Of a stretch of DNA of 13,442 nucleotides, positions 1 to 5,672 are shown piece after piece (the first letter of the stretch is position 1; the number at the start of each line of letters is the position of its first letter). This DNA is from Actinomycetota bacterium (GTDB lineage Bacteria > Actinomycetota > Humimicrobiia > Humimicrobiales > Humimicrobiaceae), in contig PMCC01000041.1 in assembly GCA_003155275.1 (NCBI GenBank), forward strand, positions 1,393 to 14,834, written 5' to 3'. Below the pieces are notes generated by a model. It had not been told where the DNA came from, made no database searches, and saw nothing but the letters and a program-made list of their open reading frames with translations. A program made the position numbers and the translations under genes.

Positions 1-694
1 TAATATTATTTTTAATATCATAGACTAATTCAATAACTTTTTTCCTTATTGTTTGCATATTTTCAACAAGTTGTACTAGCTTATTAGCATCTAAACTTAT
101 AACATATCTATTTTTTATCCTACCGTTTAAATTATCATCTGAAAGATCGAAACTGGTACAAGAAATATAAATTTCATTTTTTTTATCATTATATTTAATA
201 TTATAAATATCATGCACGATATAACTTCTAGCAATACAATAATCTTTTATTTTCTTATAAAATACATCAAACAATTTTAAAACATTCTGTTGTCCACAAT
301 CATTTAAAATACTTTTTTCAATAGTTTTATTTTTTTGATTATAATTAAAATATTTTGTGAATTTTTCTTTAAAATTATAAATACAATTTAAAAAGAAATA
401 GAATCTTACTTCTATTTCTAGTGCACATGTATATTTTTCATCTTCATTAAGGGTTTTATCTTTTAAAATATTTAGATATAATAAAATATCAAATAATAAA
501 TATCTTATTAAAAATATATCATAACCCATTGCTCCATCATTTAATTGAAAATATCTTTGAATTTCACTTAAATATTTTAATTTAATAATAAATTCATAAA
601 ATTTATCAGGGTATTCATTAAAATCACTTTTTATCTTTCCAATTTCTCTTTCAATTCTATCAACACTTTCTAATAAATTAGAAATCTTATTTAT
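1..694 (-). CDS. HEPN-like hypothetical protein, truncated by the left window edge, no canonical start codon
   Basis: Reading the minus strand from 694 to 1 gives about 231 sense codons with no stop; the 3' end lies outside the window. The product is Lys/Ile/Asn/Tyr-rich and probably mostly alpha-helical. Near residues 156-161 it contains R-S-Y-I-V-H followed by D (bases 229-209), matching the R-x4-6-H motif of HEPN domains, which are often RNases in toxin-antitoxin, abortive-infection and CRISPR-linked systems. HEPN assignment is inference from this one motif plus helical character. No ATG, GTG or TTG occurs in frame until ATG at 529. An AAGGGGG SD-like run (706-700) lies 5 nt before an ATA codon at 694, which I take as the likely start. 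An in-frame ATG at 733 is separated from this frame by TAA at 697-695. Base composition is far more AT-rich than the rest of the window, which suggests transfer. It could be a start-codon pseudogene. Confidence 0.6.
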   Translation of the reverse strand, partial: MNKISNLLESVDRIEREIGKIKSDFNEYPDKFYEFIIKLKYLSEIQRYFQLNDGAMGYDIFLIRYLLFDILLYLNILKDKTLNEDEKYTCALEIEVRFYFFLNCIYNFKEKFTKYFNYNQKNKTIEKSILNDCGQQNVLKLFDVFYKKIKDYCIARSYIVHDIYNIKYNDKKNEIYISCTSFDLSDDNLNGRIKNRYVISLDANKLVQLVENMQTIRKKVIELVYDIKNNI

Positions 695-740
695 TTATTC
701 CCCCTTATATTTATCGTATAAAGATTTTTTCATCTTACTT

Positions 741-771
741 TAATTAAAACCATAGGATTTTATTTTAATTA
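741..771. repeat. 9-bp perfect AT-only inverted repeat
   Basis: TAATTAAAA at 741-749 is exactly complementary to TTTTAATTA at 763-771, with a 13-nt spacer. It lies between the tRNA 3' end and the HEPN-like frame. No T-run follows on the minus strand, so it is not a typical intrinsic terminator. It could be an operator for the downstream frame, or chance in a very AT-rich stretch. Confidence 0.35.
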
Positions 772-785
772 GTAATTTAAGTCGA

Positions 786-862
786 TGGTGGGCCCACCTG
801 GATTCGAACCAGGGACCTCCGCATTATGAGTGCGCTGCTCTAACCAGCTGAGCTATGGGCCC
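786..862 (-). tRNA. tRNA with CAU anticodon (elongator Met, or Ile2 read after lysidine modification)
   Basis: On the minus strand a full cloverleaf reads from 862 to 786. It has a 7-bp acceptor stem GGGCCCA/TGGGCCC, D stem GCTC/GAGC, anticodon loop CTCATAA (anticodon CAU), T stem CCTGG/CCAGG with loop TTCGAAT, discriminator A and an encoded CCA. Length is 77 nt including CCA. The top pair of the anticodon stem is G-G; the other four pairs are good. Acceptor pairs C4-G69 and C5-G68 with A73 resemble the determinants known for TilS-modified tRNA-Ile2 in E. coli, so Ile2 is quite possible. It is not an initiator, because the first pair G1-C72 is matched. The AT-rich region starts right after its 3' end. 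Confidence 0.95.
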
Positions 863-894
863 TTTGGAAATGAAATCGAAAATGTAGCATGCAT

Positions 895-923
895 ATATTA
901 TTAAAAATCATTTTATAAGTCAA
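895..923 (-). promoter_or_regulatory. sigma70-type promoter of the tRNA
   Basis: On the minus strand TTGACT (923-918) and TAATAT (900-895) are separated by exactly 17 nt. Transcription would start about 25 nt upstream of the mature tRNA 5' end. Box sequences, spacing and position all fit a strong housekeeping promoter. Confidence 0.75.
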
Positions 924-943
924 ATTGTTTTCAATCTATGTTT

Positions 944-1654
944 TTACAACATGTTTTTTTGTTTGAAGCTGAAATACCCGTTTTCTGCTATGATAAGGTG
1001 GTCCAGAACATTTATTCCTATAATAGAGAATGATTTGCATAGCCTGTTCGTGATTTCAATATCATCTATTGAAGGTTCCGGGTCCCCACTTGGGTGGTTA
1101 TGCAAAAATATCACCGATGCAGCTGAGGCCTTTATTGCAATTTTTAATACTTCTCTTGGATGGACAATTGATGAGGTCAGTGAACCCTGGGATATCATAA
1201 CTTCCCTGATTATTTTGTTTTTAATATTGAGCATTACAAGCCTGAATTGTTCATTCTTAAGATCCTTGAGAAGAGGTATATAATAATTGGCGACTTCTTC
1301 ACTACACCTGAAACTGATATTACTGCCGTTTCTTTCAGCAGCCATCCTTTTGCCAAGTTCAAAAGATGCCATTATCTGTGCAGCTTTTGCCCAACCAATT
1401 CCCTTCATTTCAGCAAGTTCAGTAACTTCCAGCTCAGAAATGTCATTTAAATGCTCATATTGGGAAAGCAGGTTTTTTGCAAGATCCAAAGCTGACTGTT
1501 TCCGTGTGGGACCGCCAAATCCTGTTCTTAAAACAATTGCCAGAAGTTCTGAATTGGTCAGGCTTACGCTGCCAGCTTTAATAAGTTTTTCGCGAGGACG
1601 TTCATCTTCGGGCCAGTTCTTTATGGACAGATAACCAGTTTCTGTTTTTATCAA
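944..1654 (-). CDS. radC: RadC family JAB/MPN-domain protein (UPF0758)
   Basis: The 236-residue product has the usual RadC layout. An N-terminal region carries a helix-hairpin-helix-like segment (about residues 83-94, KGIGWAKAA). A C-terminal JAB1/MPN metalloprotease-fold domain has the zinc motif H185-x-H187-P-S-G with S195-x-x-D198. The preceding REVLK segment and the length are typical. The start is TTG at 1654, preceded by AAGGCGG (1670-1664) with 9 nt spacing. RadC was historically linked to recombinational repair in E. coli, but that role is not supported by later work and the true function is unsettled. In this position it is single-copy and chromosomal, with its own promoter at 1717-1745, downstream of the phasin-like gene on the same strand. 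Confidence 0.95.
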   Translation of the reverse strand: MIKTETGYLSIKNWPEDERPREKLIKAGSVSLTNSELLAIVLRTGFGGPTRKQSALDLAKNLLSQYEHLNDISELEVTELAEMKGIGWAKAAQIMASFELGKRMAAERNGSNISFRCSEEVANYYIPLLKDLKNEQFRLVMLNIKNKIIREVMISQGSLTSSIVHPREVLKIAIKASAASVIFLHNHPSGDPEPSIDDIEITNRLCKSFSIIGINVLDHLIIAENGYFSFKQKNML

Positions 1655-1716
1655 TACAACCAGCCGCCTTTTGTAAAATCAATAAGAATTAAAGGAAATT
1701 TAAAATCATGAAGCTG

Positions 1717-1745
1717 ATTATAGTATATTTATGTACTTATGTAAA
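1717..1745 (-). promoter_or_regulatory. sigma70-type promoter of radC
   Basis: On the minus strand TTTACA (1745-1740) and TATAAT (1722-1717) are spaced by 17 nt. The start site would fall near 1710, giving a leader of about 55 nt before the TTG at 1654. The box lies just after the stop of the phasin-like gene, so radC is probably transcribed independently. Confidence 0.7.
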
Positions 1746-1760
1746 TGCATAAATAAATAT

Positions 1761-2273
1761 TTATTTTAATTTACTTTCCAGTTCATCAAGCTTCTTTCTT
1801 ATCAAATCTATCTCTTCCTTTGATGGAATGTCCAGTTTTTTTAGCAGTTCTTCCACTCTCTCTTCATCGCTTTTTGTAATCTTGTCTTTCAGCTTGCCAA
1901 AAGATTTTTGCTGATTTTTTGCTGTCTGTTTTCCAATCCTGATAGTATCCTTTACAATTTCCCTTATCTTTTGTTCTGCTATCCTGCCTGTGACTTTGGC
2001 CCTGACTGTTAAGTCTTCAATAAGCTTGTCCTGCCTGTCTTTCAGCGGTCCCCCTTTTTCTGCAAAATATTTTACTTTTGCCTTAACCACCTTCTCAAGT
2101 TCAGCACTGTTATACTTTGATTTTTCCATGAGTTCCTGTATGAATTTTTGCTGCTTCTCTTTTGCCAGTTCGCCTTTTTTTATCAGCTCATTAGTTATCC
2201 GCTCAGCTTTTTCATAAGTAAGAACTGCCACCCCAAGGCTCGCCATGTATGCTTCTCTTATTATTTTAGACAT
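1761..2273 (-). CDS. Phasin-like coiled-coil protein (PhaF/PhaI-related family)
   Basis: The product is 170 residues, highly charged and Lys/Glu-rich. It opens with a short apolar helix (about residues 8-20, around ASLGVAVLTYEKA), continues as long amphipathic helices, and ends in a segment with D-I-P-S-K-E-E-I followed by heptad-like I/L-x-K-K-L-D-E-L spacing. This C-terminal signature is typical of proteins annotated as polyhydroxyalkanoate synthesis regulator/phasin. Such proteins coat storage granules or act as stress-related structural proteins, but no PHA synthase is visible here, so the storage role is unproven. The ATG at 2273 has a strong SD, AGGAAGG, about 6 nt upstream. A promoter lies at 2338-2365. 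Confidence 0.75.
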   Translation of the reverse strand: MSKIIREAYMASLGVAVLTYEKAERITNELIKKGELAKEKQQKFIQELMEKSKYNSAELEKVVKAKVKYFAEKGGPLKDRQDKLIEDLTVRAKVTGRIAEQKIREIVKDTIRIGKQTAKNQQKSFGKLKDKITKSDEERVEELLKKLDIPSKEEIDLIRKKLDELESKLK

Positions 2274-2337
2274 AATGATCCTTCCTGATTTATCTTTTAA
2301 TTATCTTTATAAATTCTCTTTTTAAGAAATAATTGAA

Positions 2338-2365
2338 ATATTATCATGAAAAAACTATATGTAAA
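2338..2365 (-). promoter_or_regulatory. candidate promoter of the phasin-like gene
   Basis: On the minus strand TTTACA (2365-2360) and TAATAT (2343-2338) are spaced by 16 nt, about 65 nt upstream of the ATG at 2273. A TTGACA at 2399-2394 is an alternative -35 but its 17-nt partner, TATTGA, is poor. Confidence 0.55.
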
Positions 2366-2501
2366 ACCTTCAATACTGATAGTTTTAGATTCTGTCAATA
2401 AAAATGCAACAATTATTAAAATGAACCTGATAAGTAAAAATACTTATATAATTTACCTGCCCGCTTTCATGGCGGCCGGAAAAATAATAGTTTTATTATA
2501 A
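2346..2501 (+). CDS. possible 51-residue small ORF (doubtful)
   Basis: An ATG-to-TAA frame encodes 51 residues starting M-K-K-L-Y-V-K-P-S-I, followed by a hydrophobic and Asn/Lys-containing body. The Y-x-x-P-x-I opening resembles leaders of some RiPP (ribosomally made, modified) peptide precursors, and a radical SAM gene starts 60 nt downstream. Against it: there is no SD, the frame overlaps the phasin-like promoter on the other strand, and its 3' third overlaps a potential RNA fold. I cannot tell it from chance. Confidence 0.18.
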   Translation: MKKLYVKPSILIVLDSVNKNATIIKMNLISKNTYIIYLPAFMAAGKIIVLL

Positions 2502-2517
2502 GACGTCATGCCGGGCA
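2447..2517 (+). promoter_or_regulatory. TATAAT box followed by a foldable leader, upstream of the radical SAM gene
   Basis: TATAAT at 2447-2452 would place a start site near 2459, exactly at the base of a potential long hairpin. TGCCCG (2458-2463) pairs with CGGGCA (2512-2517), and inside it ATAATA (2484-2489) pairs with TATTAT (2494-2499) around GTTT. This GC-rich patch stands out from its AT-rich surroundings. I do not recognise a known riboswitch class, and no good -35 is visible. Confidence 0.3.
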
Positions 2518-2520
2518 AAG

Positions 2521-2549
2521 TTGTTTTAATAAATAAAAAGAAATAAAAT
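2521..2549 (+). promoter_or_regulatory. candidate proximal promoter of the radical SAM gene
   Basis: TTGTTT (2521-2526) and TAAAAT (2544-2549) are spaced by 17 nt. The expected start site near 2556 is only about 5 nt before the ATG at 2561, and no SD precedes that ATG. This would give an almost leaderless transcript. Confidence 0.35.
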
Positions 2550-2560
2550 CGCTTATTAAT

Positions 2561-3529
2561 ATGAATAATATAAATAAAACTGATTTTCCGGCAGTTTATC
2601 CAGATAAATTATTGGAATGCTGCACTATTTGCCCCCATAAATGCAGGGTAAACAGAAAGCAAAGTGCTGCAGGTTTTTGCAGGGCCGGTTATATTCCGGT
2701 TGTCTCATCCGTTATGGCTCATCATGGTGAAGAACCCCCTATTTCAGGGACCAGGGGATCCGGTACAATTTTTTTTTCTCACTGCAATATGCAATGTGAT
2801 TATTGCCAGAATTACCAGATAAGCCAGAAACACACAGGCATGCTTTATACGGCCCCGGAACTTGCGCACTCGATGCTGAAATTGCAGGAGTCAGGCGTCC
2901 ACAACATCAACCTCGTGTCCCCTTCCATATGGATACCGCAAATCATTGAGGCTTTGGCTCTCGCAAGAATATCCGGGCTTAATATCCCCATTATTTACAA
3001 TACCGGCGGTTATGATGACCCGGACATGATAAAAATGCTCAACGGCATTATTGATATATACATGCCGGACATAAGATACAGCAGCAGTGAAATGGCAAAA
3101 AAATATTCTCACATAAAAAATTATGTTGAGTTTAATCGTGCCGCAATCAGTGAAATGTACAGGCAGGCAGGAATCTTAAAACTTGATAAAAGCGGCATTG
3201 CAAAAAAAGGGTTAATAATCAGGCTGCTTGTAATGCCGGGGGACATTGCAGGAATAAACAAAACACTGGATTTTTTAAAAAATGAACTTTCTGTTGACAT
3301 ACACTTAAGTATTATGGCGCAGTACCATCCGGAATATAATGCCCGCAGTATTCCCATTATCTCAAGAAGGATATCTGAGGAAGAATATTATAAAGTCACT
3401 GATTATGCCGAAGAACTTGGTTTTTATAATGGCTGGACCCAGGAATATTCGTCTTTGTCTGAAGATGAGGATCTTTTTATCCCTGATTTTAAAAATGAAA
3501 AAGTTTTTAAGTATTATGAGGATGAATAA
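2561..3529 (+). CDS. PflX-like radical SAM protein
   Basis: The 322-residue product belongs to the PflX-type group related to glycyl-radical-enzyme activases (COG1313-like). The S-adenosylmethionine-binding 4Fe-4S cluster motif C75-N-M-Q-C79-D-Y-C82 is intact and sits in the typical context GEEPPISG...GSGTIFFSHC. An N-terminal Cys-rich segment (C20, C21, C24, C28, C40; pattern C-x2-C-x3-C) precedes it and may bind a second cluster. The TIM-barrel part with MPDIRY and a long C-terminal region follows. Substrates of this subgroup are not established, and no glycyl radical enzyme is nearby. No SD precedes the ATG. The 3' end overlaps the end of the opposing polymerase gene by 16 bp. Confidence 0.88.
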   Translation: MNNINKTDFPAVYPDKLLECCTICPHKCRVNRKQSAAGFCRAGYIPVVSSVMAHHGEEPPISGTRGSGTIFFSHCNMQCDYCQNYQISQKHTGMLYTAPELAHSMLKLQESGVHNINLVSPSIWIPQIIEALALARISGLNIPIIYNTGGYDDPDMIKMLNGIIDIYMPDIRYSSSEMAKKYSHIKNYVEFNRAAISEMYRQAGILKLDKSGIAKKGLIIRLLVMPGDIAGINKTLDFLKNELSVDIHLSIMAQYHPEYNARSIPIISRRISEEEYYKVTDYAEELGFYNGWTQEYSSLSEDEDLFIPDFKNEKVFKYYEDE

Positions 3530-5457
3530 GGTATTTTTCTTGATTTTTTCCAGGCTTTCATTTCTGAAAGACTGCCTGTGTTTATTACATCTTTCTTCTC
3601 AAGCCCTGCCCGCCTGGCAACTTCCACTCCAAGCTTCATCATGTCAAGATTTGCGGGCCTGTGTGAGTCGGTGTTTATTACAATCCTGCCGCCCAAATCT
3701 TTAAACATTGCGGCAAGGCATTCATTAATATCAAGCCGTAAAAAATATGAATTTATCTCCAGGGCCTTATCATATTTTACTGCAGCTTCAAAGATGCTGT
3801 CCATGTCAAGCGCATATGGAGCTCTTGCCCCAAAAACCACGCCTGTGGGATGCGCTATAGCATCAACCATGGGATTCTTTAATGCTCCGATTATCCTTTC
3901 AGTATTTACATCTTTGGTATTAAGATAACTTGAATGCATTGACGCCAGCACAATATCCATTTTGGCAAGTAGTTCATTATCATAATCCAGAAGCCCCGCA
4001 CCCGTTATGTCCACTTCACTGCCAAAAAGAAGCTCAAAACCCTGTATTCCCTGTCTTACCTTTTCCATATAGGCGATTTTTTCCATAAGCCTTTTTGCGT
4101 TAAGCCCGTTGCCATAATTGTTGCTACTCGAATGATCGCTTATTGCAAGATATTCATAGTTAAATTTTTTGCACTTCTCCTTGATATCTTCAATTTCAAT
4201 AAGTCCGTCGCTCCAGAAAGAGTGCACATGCAGGTCACCTTTTATGTCGCTCGCTTTAACAAGTTTTGGCAGGGCAAATCTTTTTGCAAGTTCGATTTCC
4301 CATGAGCCCTCCCTTAGTTCAGGAGGCACCCACTCAAAGCCAAGGCTGCTGTAAATTTCATAATCGGAGTAATCGGTTTCACTGTCATAATTTTTAAGGC
4401 TGCGTACTTCCACTGAAACACTGCCAGAGTCTGCAGAGTTCCCGGTGTTTGCGGAACTATTGGCATTTATGGTGGTCCCTAGGTTTTCTTTGTTCCCGGC
4501 CCTTACGAGGTTATTGGAATTTACAGTTTCTCTAATGTTTTTAAGGTTTCTATAATTGCCAAACTCTGCTTTTTCACCTGTTATCTCCTCAATTTTTTTT
4601 ATATGGGACCTGCTGCCGGTCGTATTAAATAAGTCAAAGGCCCATCTTGGACCGCTTGTAATAATACACTCCACATCCAATCCAAAAGTCGTGGCAAACT
4701 TTATGCTCATATTCTCATTTTTTTTATCCCGGCCTTTGACCTCGCCTGCAAAATCCAGCCCTGCCAATTTGTCGAGCAGCCGGTTGCTCCTCGCCATGTC
4801 GAATGTGGTTAAATTAAACGAAGGCAATATCAGGAAATCAATATCGTGTATAAAAGATTTTTTACGGCGGTAGGAACCTGTGACGCTGAATTTCTCCAAA
4901 TCTTTTATTTTTGAAAATTGATCGGATATTTTTTTTATAAATAAATCCACATATCCTTTTGGAAACAGGCCTGATGTTTTTTCGTAATAGTCAAGGGAGA
5001 AAACAAGCCTTTTAAGATGTGTCTCGGTTATAAAGTCTTTTTCAAGGCTCGCATTATTTAAAATCTTTAAAAAAGCTCCATCCTGCCTTATTTTCCCGTT
5101 TAAATCAGGAAGGTCCTTAGCCTTTAAAATCTCATATATTGCAAAGACCCTTCTTCTTCCAAGCCCTGTTATTCTTATAAGCTTTATAAGCTCGTCTGTA
5201 TAGCCTGATTTTAGTTCTTCGTAAAGCTTTATGCTTCCGGTATCAAAATACTCTTTTATTATCTCACAGGTTTGCTCTGTGAGGCCCGGAATATTTTTTA
5301 GCAGACCCGAATTGTAGGCTTCATGGATATCTAAAGGAAAATCCCTTACAGACCTGGAAGCCCTTGTATAATCAATCACAAGCCCGACATTTCCATCTTT
5401 TCTCTTGGAAAGCTCGGCGAGATTTCCAAATATTGTTGCAATCTTAAAATTAATCAT
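3514..5457 (-). CDS. polX: DNA polymerase/3'-5' exonuclease PolX (Pol X + PHP domains), with a variant polymerase site
   Basis: The 647-residue product has N-terminal helix-hairpin-helix elements (about 55-74 and 96-109), a Pol beta-type nucleotidyltransferase core with G194-S-Y-R-R and D205-I-D207, a linker, and a C-terminal PHP phosphoesterase domain. PHP metal ligands look complete: H410-x-H412, D417, H442, E481, H508, H536, D597-x-H599. Bacterial PolX proteins of this architecture act in gap-filling repair and have Mn-dependent 3'-5' exonuclease activity in the PHP domain. Two oddities stand out. The third catalytic Asp, expected in a V-D-L-R-like strand, appears as E263 in D-V-E-C. An Asn/Ser/Thr/Gly-rich insertion (about 312-348) helps make it roughly 70 residues longer than usual. 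No good SD precedes the ATG, and an 8-codon frame starting at 5476 overlaps it. Confidence 0.9.
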   Translation of the reverse strand: MINFKIATIFGNLAELSKRKDGNVGLVIDYTRASRSVRDFPLDIHEAYNSGLLKNIPGLTEQTCEIIKEYFDTGSIKLYEELKSGYTDELIKLIRITGLGRRRVFAIYEILKAKDLPDLNGKIRQDGAFLKILNNASLEKDFITETHLKRLVFSLDYYEKTSGLFPKGYVDLFIKKISDQFSKIKDLEKFSVTGSYRRKKSFIHDIDFLILPSFNLTTFDMARSNRLLDKLAGLDFAGEVKGRDKKNENMSIKFATTFGLDVECIITSGPRWAFDLFNTTGSRSHIKKIEEITGEKAEFGNYRNLKNIRETVNSNNLVRAGNKENLGTTINANSSANTGNSADSGSVSVEVRSLKNYDSETDYSDYEIYSSLGFEWVPPELREGSWEIELAKRFALPKLVKASDIKGDLHVHSFWSDGLIEIEDIKEKCKKFNYEYLAISDHSSSNNYGNGLNAKRLMEKIAYMEKVRQGIQGFELLFGSEVDITGAGLLDYDNELLAKMDIVLASMHSSYLNTKDVNTERIIGALKNPMVDAIAHPTGVVFGARAPYALDMDSIFEAAVKYDKALEINSYFLRLDINECLAAMFKDLGGRIVINTDSHRPANLDMMKLGVEVARRAGLEKKDVINTGSLSEMKAWKKSRKIPYSSS

Positions 5458-5502
5458 TTTTAGTTTTACTGATCATTGCCTTTTTAAGTTATAAAGTAAA
5501 AA

Positions 5503-5511
5503 ATTATAGCA
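5503..5511 (-). promoter_or_regulatory. extended -10 promoter of polX
   Basis: On the minus strand TGC-TATAAT (5511-5503) forms an extended -10 element about 45 nt upstream of the ATG at 5457. The nearest -35-like hexamer, TTAACA, is 19 nt upstream, which is acceptable for an extended -10 promoter. Confidence 0.5.
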
Positions 5512-5552
5512 TAAATCCATAAAGTTTTGTTAAAATTTACTCAGAATTAAAG

Positions 5553-5589
5553 TCGACAAAATATGCATAGTCATTAAAAAAGTTGTCGA
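5553..5589. repeat. 7-bp inverted repeat upstream of the pcm promoter
   Basis: TCGACAA (5553-5559) and TTGTCGA (5583-5589) are exact complements, 30 bp apart from start to start (about three helical turns), and end just before the candidate pcm -35. The form suits a dimeric regulator, but no second copy was found in the window. Confidence 0.3.
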
Positions 5590-5596
5590 AATTTAT

Positions 5597-5624
5597 TTGG
5601 ATTGCATGATAAGATCATTATAGT
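5597..5624 (+). promoter_or_regulatory. candidate promoter of pcm
   Basis: TTGGAT (5597-5602) and TATAGT (5619-5624) are spaced by 16 nt. The start site would give a leader of about 40 nt before the ATG at 5673. Confidence 0.45.
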
Positions 5625-5672
5625 CTGGTTGATATAAAAAATATGGATTCATAAAAACTTAAAGGTCTTCCA

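Noticed and set aside
951..1634. plus-strand frames opposite radC
   Set aside because: They are antisense shadows of a clearly recognised RadC protein, with no family resemblance of their own.
2458..2517. ZTP (pfl) riboswitch upstream of the PflX-like gene
   Set aside because: The 3' end vaguely resembles the conserved C-C-G-C-C-U-G-G-G-C segment, but the 5' conserved G-G-G-U/C-C-G-U-G-A-C part is absent and the spacing does not fit.
3514..3529. 16-bp tail overlap of the radical SAM and polX genes as a regulatory feature
   Set aside because: Short convergent overlaps of stop regions are common in compact genomes, and nothing else marks this one as special.
5450..5476. 8-codon upstream ORF overlapping the polX start
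   Set aside because: ATG at 5476 to TAA at 5450 overlaps the polX ATG, but the purine run before it is only 2 nt from the ATG, too close for a normal SD. Such short frames arise often by chance.
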